This document shows positions 1-9,571 of a stretch of 44,210 bases of DNA, piece after piece. Where the stretch lies: positions 1 to 44,210 of the forward strand of contig JAGWNT010000025.1 of assembly GCA_028871195.1 (NCBI GenBank). Direction: 5' to 3'. Made by a program: the position numbers and the translations under genes. Numbering within the stretch: the first letter of the stretch is position 1; every line of letters starts with the position of its first letter. The notes beneath the pieces were generated by a model. It was not told where the DNA came from, ran no database searches, and saw only the letters and a list, made by a program, of their open reading frames with translations. This stretch comes from REEB85 sp018971455 (lineage in GTDB: Bacteria > Pseudomonadota > Alphaproteobacteria > Acetobacterales > Acetobacteraceae).

Positions 1-69
1 AACGAGGTGATGATCACGCCGACCTGGAATCGCGGCTACGTCGCCGCCCTGCAGCGCAAGGGGGCGTGA
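1..69 (+). CDS. C-terminal tail of an unknown protein (partial)
   Basis: The first 69 bases read open in frame 1 and end at a TGA, giving 22 residues that finish in ALQRKGA. The start lies outside the window. The tail is too short to assign a family. A perfect hairpin lies 34 bp after the stop, which supports this being a real gene end. It converges on the ThDP enzyme at 137. Confidence 0.5.
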   Translation, partial: NEVMITPTWNRGYVAALQRKGA

Positions 70-102
70 CGGCGGCGCGGGATCGGCTGGCTGGGGCAAC
101 AC

Positions 103-128
103 CCGGCCTGATGAATCCATCAGGCCGG
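103..128. terminator. Bidirectional terminator hairpin
   Basis: A perfect 11-bp stem (CCGGCCTGATG, 103-113; CATCAGGCCGG, 118-128) closes a 4-nt loop, AATC. It lies between two convergent stop codons, at 67-69 and 137-139, so it can serve both strands. There is no T-run on either side, so whether it works as an intrinsic terminator or only as a 3' end stabiliser is inferred. Confidence 0.7.
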
Positions 129-136
129 ATCGTGCC

Positions 137-1774
137 CTAAGGCCATTCGGGCCGCGCCACCTGCGTTTCCTTGCCGGTGATGAACTCGAGCAGCGCCGGC
201 ACGCCCGCCTCGGTCTGCGCGATGCCGCGGCGGATGGCGGGGATGATACCGGCGGGCGTGGTGACGCGCTCGCCGTAGCCGCCGAAGGCGCGCGCCATGG
301 CCGCATAATCGCCGGAGATATCGGTCGAGCGGTATTTCTCGGTGGAGATCGGCATCACCTTGAGCTCGATCGCCATGCTGAAATTGTTCAGCAGGATCGA
401 CAGGATGGGAATGCGCTCGCGCACCGCGGTTTCGAAATCCATGCCGGTGAACCCGATCGCCGCATCGCCCCAGACATTGATGCACAGGCGGTCGGGGTGG
501 GCGAGCTTGGCGCCCATCGCCAGGCCGAGCCCGTAGCCGAGCTGGGTGGTCTTGCCCCAGCCGATATAGCTCAGCGGCTCGGTGCATTGCCAGAACGGCG
601 AGAGCTGGTCGCGCGGGCTGCCCGCATCATGGGTGATGATGGTGCGCGCCATGTCCACGGTATGGGCGAGGTCCCACAGCACGCGATAGGGAGAAAGCGG
701 CGCCGCGTCCGAGGTCAGCTTGGGCATCCATCGGGCGAGCCAGGCGGCGTGCACCTCGGCGATTTCGGCGGCGACGGCCCGCCCGTCGCGGTCGGCCGGC
801 ACCAGCGTGTCGAGTTCGTGGAGCAGCGCGTCCAGGGTCAGGCCGGCATCGCCGATCAGGCCGATCTCGGCGCGCACATCCTTGTTCAGGTGATCGGGGT
901 CGAGCGTGGCGTGGATGATGCGCTTGCCCTTCGGCATGGCGACGGCGAAATTGGTCTCGGTGAAGCTGCACCCGATGCCGAGGATGAGGTCGCTGGCCGC
1001 CAGGAAGTGCGGCACGCTGCCCGGCATGGCGAGCCCGCCGGAGCCGAGCGCCAGCGGATGCGTCTCGGGGAAGGCGCTCTTGCCGCCGAGACTGGTGGTG
1101 ACCGGGATCGCCAGCCGCTCGGCCAGGCGGCGCAGTTGCGGCCAGGCGCGGGCATAATGCACGCCCTGGCCGGCATAGATCACCGGCCGCCGCGCCGAGG
1201 CCAGCGCGCGCGCCGCCGCGCGCACCTGCACTGGGTCCGGCCCATACCGCGTCACCAGAACCGGCGTGTAGTCGAGTGGTTCGGCGACCTCCTCGTTCCA
1301 CATGTCGCTCGGGATCTCCACCAGCACCGGCCCGCCGCGCCCGTTGCGCAGCCGTGTGAAGGCGCGGCGGAAGACGTTGGCGACCTCGTTGGCATAGAGC
1401 AGCGGCTCGGCCGATTTGGTGATGCCGCCCATGGCGGCGACCGAGTTGAAATTGGGCGGCACATGGGCCAGCCGCCGCGCGTAGCCCTGCGGCAGCACCA
1501 GCACCGGCACCGATTCGCCGAAGGCCTGCGCGACGCCGCCATAGGCATTCTCCGCGCCCGGCCCATGCTGCATGCAGAAGACGCCGAGCGTGCGCCCGGA
1601 GGTGACGCGGGAAATGGCGTCGGCCATGTGCAGGCCGATGCGCTCCTGGCGCACCATCACCGGGCGGATATCGGTCGCGGCGGCGAATTCGATGAGGTGG
1701 TTGACCGGGTAGCCGGTGAGGATCTCGATGCCCTCGCGCTTGAGGATTTCGGCGATGGCGGCTCCGAGTTTCAT
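137..1774 (-). CDS. Thiamine-diphosphate-dependent enzyme, acetolactate synthase-like
   Basis: This 545-residue protein has the full three-domain layout of ThDP enzymes of the acetolactate synthase/benzoylformate decarboxylase superfamily. The N-terminal domain carries the conserved glutamate in VRQERIGLHMADA (about residue 44) and the GPGAENAYGG loop. The C-terminal domain carries the cofactor motif, beginning GDAAIGF and ending about 30 residues later in LLNN. GDA replaces the usual GDG. The reaction is not evident; decarboxylation or carboligation of a 2-oxoacid is likely. An ATG at 1780 touches the GGAGG ribosome site directly, while the ATG at 1774 has a 6-nt spacer, so I chose 1774. A LysR gene on the same strand ends 65 bp upstream and may regulate it. 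Confidence 0.85.
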   Translation of the reverse strand: MKLGAAIAEILKREGIEILTGYPVNHLIEFAAATDIRPVMVRQERIGLHMADAISRVTSGRTLGVFCMQHGPGAENAYGGVAQAFGESVPVLVLPQGYARRLAHVPPNFNSVAAMGGITKSAEPLLYANEVANVFRRAFTRLRNGRGGPVLVEIPSDMWNEEVAEPLDYTPVLVTRYGPDPVQVRAAARALASARRPVIYAGQGVHYARAWPQLRRLAERLAIPVTTSLGGKSAFPETHPLALGSGGLAMPGSVPHFLAASDLILGIGCSFTETNFAVAMPKGKRIIHATLDPDHLNKDVRAEIGLIGDAGLTLDALLHELDTLVPADRDGRAVAAEIAEVHAAWLARWMPKLTSDAAPLSPYRVLWDLAHTVDMARTIITHDAGSPRDQLSPFWQCTEPLSYIGWGKTTQLGYGLGLAMGAKLAHPDRLCINVWGDAAIGFTGMDFETAVRERIPILSILLNNFSMAIELKVMPISTEKYRSTDISGDYAAMARAFGGYGERVTTPAGIIPAIRRGIAQTEAGVPALLEFITGKETQVARPEWP

Positions 1775-1839
1775 GAACATCCTCCGCGCGGCCCCGTTCG
1801 GCCGTCGGCCAGCCTAGGAGCCGCCCCGGCGCGGTGCAA

Positions 1840-2754
1840 TCATCTGCCGGGCATCCGCCCGGCGCCCGCCAGGCGCTCGGCCAGCCATGCGCCGGCGGGC
1901 CCTGGCGGGGCGTCCGTACGGTGGATGAGCAGCAGCGGAAAGGGCCGCTCGGCGGCGGCGAGGTCGAGGCGCACCAGCCGGCCGGCCGCGAGGTCGGGGG
2001 CGATCATGTCGGCGGGCATGTTGCCCCAGCCCAGCCCCGCGCAGAGCAATGCGTGCTTGGCGCCGAGGTCGCCCAGCCGCCAGGTGCGCAGCGCCACCAC
2101 GGCGAAATCCTCCCCCTCGCTCAGCCGGGACCGATCGGTCAGCACCAGCTGCACATGCTCGCGCAGCAGCGCGGCCGGGACGGGGGCCGCCATCGCGGCA
2201 AGCGGGTGCCCGGGTGCTGCGACGGGCACCAGCTCGACCTCGCCGATCGGCCGGCGCTCGAGCGCGGGAAATCGGGTGGCAAGCCAGCTGCTGACGCCGA
2301 TGCGGCACGCGCCATCGAGAACCAGCTGCACCACCGCCCCCAGCGATTCGATGCGCAGGCGCAGCGCCACGGTCGGGTATTCCGTGGCGAAGTCCTGGAG
2401 GGCCGCGACCAGGCGGGCGGTGGGGAACATGACATCGACGACCAGCGCCACCTCGCTCTCCAGCCCCCGCGTCAGCCCCGCCGCGCGCGCCCGCAGCTCG
2501 TCCATCATCAGGGCGATGCGCCGCGCATCGGCGAGGATGGCGCGGCCGGCCTCGGTGAGCTCGGGGCGGTGGCGGCGGGTGAACAGGGCCAGGCCGAGCT
2601 GGGCCTCGAGATTGGCGATGGCGTAGCTGATCGCCGATTGCGCGCGGTTGAGGCGGCGCGCGGCGGCCGAGAAGCTGCCGCAATCGGCAACCGTCTGGAG
2701 CAGGCGAAGCTGGTCGAGGGTGGGCACGCCGGGCAGGGTTTCGTTATGTATCAT
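1840..2754 (-). CDS. LysR-family transcriptional regulator
   Basis: At 304 residues this is a standard LysR length. An N-terminal winged helix-turn-helix (about residues 13-70) includes LRLLQTVADCGSFSAAARRL and the recognition helix region QSAISYAIANLEAQLG. A C-terminal periplasmic-binding-protein-like effector domain follows (about 95-300). It is divergent from wrbA across 120 bp that hold a 26-bp palindrome, the classical arrangement for a LysR regulator controlling its divergent neighbour. The downstream ThDP enzyme on the same strand is a second possible target. The inducer is unknown. Confidence 0.93.
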   Translation of the reverse strand: MIHNETLPGVPTLDQLRLLQTVADCGSFSAAARRLNRAQSAISYAIANLEAQLGLALFTRRHRPELTEAGRAILADARRIALMMDELRARAAGLTRGLESEVALVVDVMFPTARLVAALQDFATEYPTVALRLRIESLGAVVQLVLDGACRIGVSSWLATRFPALERRPIGEVELVPVAAPGHPLAAMAAPVPAALLREHVQLVLTDRSRLSEGEDFAVVALRTWRLGDLGAKHALLCAGLGWGNMPADMIAPDLAAGRLVRLDLAAAERPFPLLLIHRTDAPPGPAGAWLAERLAGAGRMPGR

Positions 2755-2780
2755 AATTATCGAATTCCGCGATGGATCAT

Positions 2781-2806
2781 ATCGAAAAAATGCCAGTTTT
2801 TCCGAT
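2781..2806. promoter_or_regulatory. Candidate LysR operator between lysR and wrbA
   Basis: ATCGAAAAAA (2781-2790) and TTTTTCCGAT (2797-2806) form a 10-bp inverted repeat with one mismatch around the 6-bp core TGCCAG. The local sequence is strikingly A+T-rich for this genome. It sits midway in the 120-bp divergent gap, 27 bp upstream of the LysR start and 69 bp upstream of the WrbA start. Size and position suit a LysR-type site. Binding is inferred. Confidence 0.6.
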
Positions 2807-2874
2807 GTTATTGGCTCGCTATGTCAGGCGCAACGCGGGCCGCCCCGGCCCGCACGGACGCCGGAGAGACCGAC

Positions 2875-3486
2875 ATGGCCGCGAAGATCCTGATCGCCTT
2901 CTATTCTCGCGGGGGCGCCACCGAGGCGCTGGCCCGCGCCATTGCCGAGGGTGCGGCGGCGGAAGGGGCGGAGATCCGCCTGCGCCGCGCGCGCGAACTT
3001 GCCAGCCCCGAGGTGATGGCCCGCGCCCCGGGCTGGGCGGAGAGTGCCGCGCGCATGAACGCGCTCTACGAGGCGCCGAGCGAGACCGACGCCGAATGGG
3101 CCGATGCCATCATCTTCGGCACGCCGACGCGCTTCGGCTCCGTCGCCTCCGAGCTGAAAGCCTATATCGACGGGCTGGGCGGCCTGTGGTTCCAGGGCAA
3201 GCTGGTCGGCAAGGCGGGCTCGGTGTTCGGCGCCACCTCCACCACCCATGGCGGCAATGAATCGACGCTCATCTCCCTCTACAACCCGCTCGCCCATCTC
3301 GGCCTGGTGATCGTGCCGCTCGGCTATGCCGATCCCGCCTTGTTCAAGGCGGGCACGCCGTACGGCGCCTCGGCCGTGGTCAATGGCCGCGACATCAAGG
3401 AGCCCTCGGCCGACGAGATGGAGGTCGCGCGCTTCCAGGGCCGGCGCGTCACCCGCGTGGCCGGGGCGCTCGCCGCTCTTCGCTGA
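2875..3486 (+). CDS. wrbA: NAD(P)H:quinone oxidoreductase WrbA
   Basis: This 203-residue flavodoxin-fold protein matches the WrbA family in length and motifs. The FMN phosphate loop lies in YSRGGATEALARAIAEGA (about residues 8-25). The central GTPTRFGSVASELKAYID and the later TSTTHGGNEST segment are WrbA hallmarks. WrbA enzymes reduce quinones by two electrons using NAD(P)H and FMN. The ATG at 2875 follows GGAGAG at good spacing; the open frame upstream of it has no family similarity. The gene is probably controlled by the divergent LysR. Its 3' end overlaps the opposing iolE by 38 bp. Confidence 0.93.
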   Translation: MAAKILIAFYSRGGATEALARAIAEGAAAEGAEIRLRRARELASPEVMARAPGWAESAARMNALYEAPSETDAEWADAIIFGTPTRFGSVASELKAYIDGLGGLWFQGKLVGKAGSVFGATSTTHGGNESTLISLYNPLAHLGLVIVPLGYADPALFKAGTPYGASAVVNGRDIKEPSADEMEVARFQGRRVTRVAGALAALR

Positions 3487-4366
3487 GCAGGCCGGCCTGC
3501 CGTGCGTGGCGGGCCAGCGCGTCATGGCCCGCCTTCGCATAGGCGAACGGGTTGGCGATGGCGGGGTCCTGCTCGGCCTCCACCACCAGCCACCCGTCAT
3601 AGCCCGGCAGCTCCGACAGGATCGCGGGGAAATCGACCGCGCCATCGCCCGGCACGGTGAAGACGCCGGCGACCACCGCGTCGAGGAAGCTCCTGTCCAG
3701 CGCGTGCGAGGCGGCCATCACCGCCGGCCGCACGTCCTTGCAATGGACGTGGGCGATGCGCGCGCGATGGCGCCGGGCCAGCGCCGCCGGGTCGGCGCCG
3801 GCGAAGGTCGCGTGGCCGCTGTCGAGCAGCAGCTTCAGGGCCGGGCCGGTGCTGGCCATCAGCCGGTCGATCTCCGCGCCGCTCTGCACGATGGTTCCCA
3901 TGTGGTGATGATAGGCCAGCATCAGCCCGTCATCGGCAAGCGCCTCGGCGAGTTCGGTGAGGCGGTCGCCGAAGCGCGCCCACTCGCCATCGGCCAGCAC
4001 CGGACGGCGGGAGAGCGGCGTGCCGCGCGCGCCATGGATGGCGTTGGACGTCTCGGCGATGATCAGCACGGTGCAGCCCATCGCGCGCAGCAGGTCGGCA
4101 TGGCCGCGAATGGCCTCGCGCTCGGCGTTGGCATCCTGCACGAGGAGGCTTGCCGAGTACCAGCCCGACACCAGGGCGAGATCATGCGCCGCCAGGATCG
4201 GGCGCAGCTGCTCGGCGCGACGGGGAAATTTATGGCCGAGCTCGATGCCCGCGTAGCCGGCCAGGCGCGCTTCGGCCAGGCACGTCTCGAGCGGCGTGGC
4301 GCTGCCGAGGTCGCGCAGATCGTCATTGGACCAGGCGATCGGGTTGGTGCCGAGGCGGACGGGCAT
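3449..4366 (-). CDS. iolE: Inosose dehydratase IolE (TIM-barrel)
   Basis: The 305-residue product begins MPVRLGTNPIAWSNDDL, the typical IolE opening, and continues with GIELGHKFPR, LLLDSGHATFAG, HVHCKDVRP and VVEAEQDP. These supply the Glu, Asp, His and Glu metal ligands of the xylose-isomerase-like TIM barrel. IolE dehydrates 2-keto-myo-inositol to 3D-trihydroxycyclohexane-1,2-dione, the substrate of IolD. The start at 4366 has GGAG upstream and lies 4 nt after the iolD stop, so the two are cotranscribed. The stop codon falls inside the 3' end of wrbA on the other strand. Confidence 0.92.
   Translation of the reverse strand: MPVRLGTNPIAWSNDDLRDLGSATPLETCLAEARLAGYAGIELGHKFPRRAEQLRPILAAHDLALVSGWYSASLLVQDANAEREAIRGHADLLRAMGCTVLIIAETSNAIHGARGTPLSRRPVLADGEWARFGDRLTELAEALADDGLMLAYHHHMGTIVQSGAEIDRLMASTGPALKLLLDSGHATFAGADPAALARRHRARIAHVHCKDVRPAVMAASHALDRSFLDAVVAGVFTVPGDGAVDFPAILSELPGYDGWLVVEAEQDPAIANPFAYAKAGHDALARHARQAGLLSEERRAPRPRG
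3487..3500. terminator. Palindrome at the overlapping wrbA/iolE ends
   Basis: A perfect 14-bp palindrome, GCAGGCCGGCCTGC, begins on the base after the wrbA stop and lies inside the last codons of iolE. It could fold as a 5-bp stem with a CCGG loop and help end the wrbA transcript. There is no T-run. Function is inferred and weak. Confidence 0.3.
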
Positions 4367-4370
4367 GCGT

Positions 4371-6215
<1,845 letters not shown>

Positions 6216-6233
6216 GGTTGCTTCTCCCGCCCT

Positions 6234-6262
6234 ATTGTCCATCGCCGTCGCGCGGGAGACAA
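6234..6262 (-). promoter_or_regulatory. Candidate sigma-70 promoter for iolDE
   Basis: Read on the minus strand, TTGTCT (6257-6262) and GACAAT (6234-6239) are separated by exactly 17 bp, each matching 4 of 6 consensus bases. The predicted transcript would begin just upstream of the GGGAGA ribosome site of iolD, leaving a very short leader. It lies in the 72-bp iolD/iolG gap. Confidence 0.4.
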
Positions 6263-6287
6263 ATGCGCCGCATCACGGAGGCACGCC

Positions 6288-7265
6288 ATGCTCACCATCG
6301 CCGTCATCGGCGCCGGGCGGATCGGCCAGATCCACGCCCGCAACATCGCCGCCCATCCGGCCGCCCGGCTCGCAGGCGTGAGCGACCTCGATGGCGGAGC
6401 GGCGGCCAGGCTGGCCGAGGCGTGCGGCGCGCCGGCGGTGTCGCTGGAGGCGGCGTTCGGCGCGGATGCGGTGCTGATCGCCTCGCCCACGCCGACCCAT
6501 GCCGATTACATCGAGCGCGCCGCCGCCGCCGGCCGGGCGGTGTTCTGCGAGAAGCCGATCGACCTGTCGGTGGCGCGGGTGCGCCAGTGCCTGGACGCGG
6601 TCAGCCGCGCCGGGGTGCCGCTGATGGTCGGCTTCAACCGGCGCTTCGATCCGCATTTCGCCAGCCTCCAGCGCCGGCTCGCGGCCGGCGAGATCGGGCG
6701 GGCGGAGCTGGTGACGATCCTCAGCCGCGACCCGAGCCCGCCGCAGCCCAGCTACGTCGCGGCCTCGGGCGGGCTGTTCCGCGACATGATGATCCATGAT
6801 CTCGACATGGCGCGCTTCCTGCTCGACGCGCCGATCGTCGAGGTGTTCGCCACCGCCTCCTGCCTGGTCGATCTCGATATCGGTGCCGCCGGCGATGTCG
6901 ATACCGCCATTGTCAGCCTGCGCACGGCGGGCGGGGCGTTGTGCCAGATCTCCAATTCGCGCCGCGCCACCTATGGCTACGACCAGCGCATCGAGGTGCA
7001 TGGCAGCGCCGGGCTGCTGCGGGCGGGCAACGTGACGGCGACGACGGTGGAGGTGGCGACCGGCGACGGCTTTCGCACCGACCCGGTGCTGCCGTTCTTT
7101 CTGGAACGCTATGCGGCCGCCTATCGGGCCGAGCTCGATGCGTTCGTCACCGCCGTCAGCGGCGGCACGCCGCCGGCGCCGGGCGGCGAGGACGGCCTGG
7201 CGGCCCTCGAACTGGCCGATGCCGCCGCGCTTTCTCTGCGCACCGGGCAGCCGGTGCGGCTGTGA
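6288..7265 (+). CDS. iolG: Gfo/Idh/MocA dehydrogenase, inositol 2-dehydrogenase IolG
   Basis: The product is 325 residues. A Rossmann fold opens with VIGAGRIGQIHARN (GxGxxG at residues 8-13), the NAD-binding/catalytic CEKPIDL motif follows (EKP at 88-90), and MIHDLDMARFLL near residue 170 supplies the Asp/His pair. The family oxidises myo-inositol to 2-keto-myo-inositol with NAD, the first step before IolE and IolD. Adjacent iolD and iolE make IolG the best call, though other Gfo/Idh substrates are possible. GGAGG precedes the ATG at 6288. The stop overlaps the next start (TGATG). Confidence 0.85.
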   Translation: MLTIAVIGAGRIGQIHARNIAAHPAARLAGVSDLDGGAAARLAEACGAPAVSLEAAFGADAVLIASPTPTHADYIERAAAAGRAVFCEKPIDLSVARVRQCLDAVSRAGVPLMVGFNRRFDPHFASLQRRLAAGEIGRAELVTILSRDPSPPQPSYVAASGGLFRDMMIHDLDMARFLLDAPIVEVFATASCLVDLDIGAAGDVDTAIVSLRTAGGALCQISNSRRATYGYDQRIEVHGSAGLLRAGNVTATTVEVATGDGFRTDPVLPFFLERYAAAYRAELDAFVTAVSGGTPPAPGGEDGLAALELADAAALSLRTGQPVRL

Positions 7266-8197
7266 TGCAGATCGGGCTGGTGACGGACAGCCTCGGCCAT
7301 CTGGCGCTGGAGCCGATGTTCGATGCGGCCGCGGCCATGGGCATCACCCGGGTGGAGTTCGGCTGCGGCAACTGGTCCCCGGCACCGCACCTGAAGCTCG
7401 ATGAGCTGTTGGCAAGCCCGGCGGCCCGGGCGGCGCTTCTGGCCGGGCTGGGCGATCGGGGCCTGGCGATCAGTGCGCTGAACTGCTCGGGCAACCCGCT
7501 GCATCCCGGCGCCACGGGGGCGGCGCACCGGGAGGTGACCTCCAGGACCATCCGGCTCGCCGGCCTGCTCGGCGTGGACCGGGTGGTGATGATGTCCGGC
7601 TGTCCGGGCGGGCCGGGCGATGCCAACGCCAACTGGATCACCACCGCCTGGCCGCCCGAGACGGCGCGGGTGCTGGCGTGGCAATGGGACGAGGTGCTGA
7701 TCCCCTATTGGCGGGGGGTGGCCACGGAGGCGGCGGCGGCCGGCGTTTCGCGGCTGTGCCTCGAGCTGCATGGCCAGCAGAATGTCTACAACGTGGCCAC
7801 GCTGCTGCGGTTGCGCGCGGCCGTGGGCCCGGTGGTCGGCGCCAATTTCGACCCCAGCCATCTGTTCTGGATGGGGGCGGACCCGCTGGCGGCGGTGGCG
7901 AGCCTGGGGGCCGCGATCCACCATGTCCATGCCAAGGACACGCGCATCAACGCCGCCAATGCCGCCGTGAACAGCCTGATCGACACCACGCCGATGCGCG
8001 ATGTCGCGGCGCGGTCGTGGGATTATGTCACCATCGGCGACGGCCACGGGGCGGCGTGGTGGGCGAGTTTCATCGCCGCGTTGCGGGGGGCGGGATACCG
8101 GGACGTGCTGTCCATCGAGCATGAGGATGTGCGCCTGGCGCCGGAAGAGGGCGTGCGGCGCTCGGTGGCGCTGCTGCGCGGCGTGCTGGGTGGCTGA
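7265..8197 (+). CDS. Sugar phosphate isomerase/epimerase-like TIM-barrel protein
   Basis: This 310-residue protein belongs to the xylose isomerase-like TIM-barrel superfamily. Likely metal ligands are seen in LCLELHGQQNV, NFDPSHLFWMG, HHVHAKDTR and SIEHEDV. It is translationally coupled to iolG through a TGATG overlap, so it probably acts on a related polyol, keto-inositol or sugar. Paired Gfo/Idh dehydrogenases and TIM-barrel isomerases are common in sugar and inositol loci. It is distinct from iolE, so it may be an inosose isomerase (IolI-like) or act on another inositol stereoisomer. The exact substrate cannot be read from sequence. Confidence 0.82.
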   Translation: MQIGLVTDSLGHLALEPMFDAAAAMGITRVEFGCGNWSPAPHLKLDELLASPAARAALLAGLGDRGLAISALNCSGNPLHPGATGAAHREVTSRTIRLAGLLGVDRVVMMSGCPGGPGDANANWITTAWPPETARVLAWQWDEVLIPYWRGVATEAAAAGVSRLCLELHGQQNVYNVATLLRLRAAVGPVVGANFDPSHLFWMGADPLAAVASLGAAIHHVHAKDTRINAANAAVNSLIDTTPMRDVAARSWDYVTIGDGHGAAWWASFIAALRGAGYRDVLSIEHEDVRLAPEEGVRRSVALLRGVLGG

Positions 8198-8253
8198 GCG
8201 CAGCCGATAGGGACGATCTTGGCAGGGTCGGCCGAAACCGCCAGCCTCGCCCG

Positions 8254-9483
8254 ATGAGCGACCGCCACCGCCTCACCATCGTGCTCGGCGTCAGCCAGCT
8301 CCTCTCCTGGGCCTGCACCTTCTACGTGCCGGCGGTGATCGCCGGCGCCGCGGCGGCGAGCCTGGGCGCCTCGCGGATGGCCGTGGTGGGCGGGTTTTCC
8401 TGGGCGCTGCTGGTCGCCGGGGTTTGCGCGCCACGCATCGGGCGGCAGATCGACCGCGCCGGCGGGCGGCCGGTGCTGGCGGCGAGCAGCCTGGTGCTGG
8501 CGGCGGGGCTCGCGCTGCTCGCCGCCGCCCACGGGCTGGGCCTGTGGTACGCGGGCTGGACCGTGCTGGGCCTCGGCATGGCGCTCGGCCTCTACGATGC
8601 GGCGTTCGCTACGCTCGGCCGGCTGCTTGGGCCGGAGGCGCCGCCGGCGATCACCGGGGTGACGCTGATCGCCGGCTTCGCCAGCAGCCTGGGCTGGTCG
8701 GCGGGGCCGCTGCTGGTGGCCCATATCGGGTGGCGCGGCACGCTGCTCGCCTATGCGGCGGCGCAGCTGGCGGTCAATCTGCCGATGATGGCGCTGCTGG
8801 TGCCGGCCACGCCCGCCGACGGGGCGGCGGCGGATCGAACGGCAGCCGATGGAACGACGGCCCGGGAGGACCGCGCGGCCCCCGCGGCAACCGATGCGGC
8901 CAAAGGGACGGCCGGGGAGGGGATGGGTGGGGGGCGACGGCGGACCCTGGCGTTGCTGTCGTCCTACTTCACGCTGCGCTGGTTCATCACCTCGGCGCTG
9001 GCCGTCTATATCCTGCCCTTGCTGCGCGATCTTGGCCTGACGCAAGGTGCGGCGATCGCGGCGGCGGCGTTGATCGGGCCGGGGCAGGTCGCGGGGCGGA
9101 TGCTCGAATGGACGATCGGCCCGCGCATCAGCCTGTTCGCCAAGGCGCGGATGGGGGCGGCGCTGATGCCGCTGGGCGTTGCGTGCCTGCTGTTCGGCGG
9201 GCCGGCCGGGGCGACGGGCTTTGCCGTTCTGTACGGCATGAGCAACGGCATCCTGACGATCAATCGCGGCACGCTGCCATTGGCGCTGTTCGGCCCGCAG
9301 GGCTACGCATCCCTGCTTGGCTGGCTGGCCGTGCCGGTGCTTCTGGCCCAGGCCAGCGCGCCGACCCTGGTGGCACCGCTGATCGGCGCGCTGCCGGCCG
9401 GCGACGTTTTCCTGGTGGCCGGGGTGCTCGGGGGTGTGGCGGGACTGCTCCTGCTGGCACTGCGCCGCCCGCACGGGCCGTGA
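8254..9483 (+). CDS. Major facilitator superfamily transporter
   Basis: This 409-residue protein is mostly hydrophobic, with about 12 membrane segments in two halves. The first half carries APRIGRQIDRAGGRPVL, which matches the MFS loop 2-3 motif (GxxxDRxGRR-like). The halves are joined by a hydrophilic loop of about 40 residues (roughly 185-225), rich in Ala, Asp, Thr and Gly and low in complexity. It follows the iolG/isomerase pair on the same strand after 56 bp and may import or export a related compound; this is inference. No clear ribosome site precedes the ATG. Confidence 0.85.
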   Translation: MSDRHRLTIVLGVSQLLSWACTFYVPAVIAGAAAASLGASRMAVVGGFSWALLVAGVCAPRIGRQIDRAGGRPVLAASSLVLAAGLALLAAAHGLGLWYAGWTVLGLGMALGLYDAAFATLGRLLGPEAPPAITGVTLIAGFASSLGWSAGPLLVAHIGWRGTLLAYAAAQLAVNLPMMALLVPATPADGAAADRTAADGTTAREDRAAPAATDAAKGTAGEGMGGGRRRTLALLSSYFTLRWFITSALAVYILPLLRDLGLTQGAAIAAAALIGPGQVAGRMLEWTIGPRISLFAKARMGAALMPLGVACLLFGGPAGATGFAVLYGMSNGILTINRGTLPLALFGPQGYASLLGWLAVPVLLAQASAPTLVAPLIGALPAGDVFLVAGVLGGVAGLLLLALRRPHGP

Positions 9484-9532
9484 GCGTGGCCTCTGGTCGC
9501 GTCCGGCCGGGCAGGTTACGGTAGGTTCATAA

Positions 9533-9548
9533 CCCCGCCATGGCGGGG
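9533..9548. promoter_or_regulatory. 16-bp perfect palindrome upstream of dppA
   Basis: CCCCGCCATGGCGGGG is a perfect 16-bp inverted repeat with no spacer, 23 bp before the dppA start in the only leader region of the dpp operon. With no loop it is more likely a protein-binding site or part of the leader than a terminator for the upstream MFS gene. Which protein binds is unknown. Confidence 0.4.
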
Positions 9549-9571
9549 CCAATGACAGGGAGTTCGTTAAA

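Noticed and set aside
497..2626. 709-residue open frame on the plus strand
   Set aside because: It lies antisense to the ThDP enzyme and LysR genes, is rich in Arg, Gly and His, and has no recognisable motif. It is a shadow of G+C-rich coding.
6216..6242. Alternative IolD start at 6242
   Set aside because: The ATG at 6215 has GGGAGA at good spacing and matches the family start; the extra 9 residues have no support.
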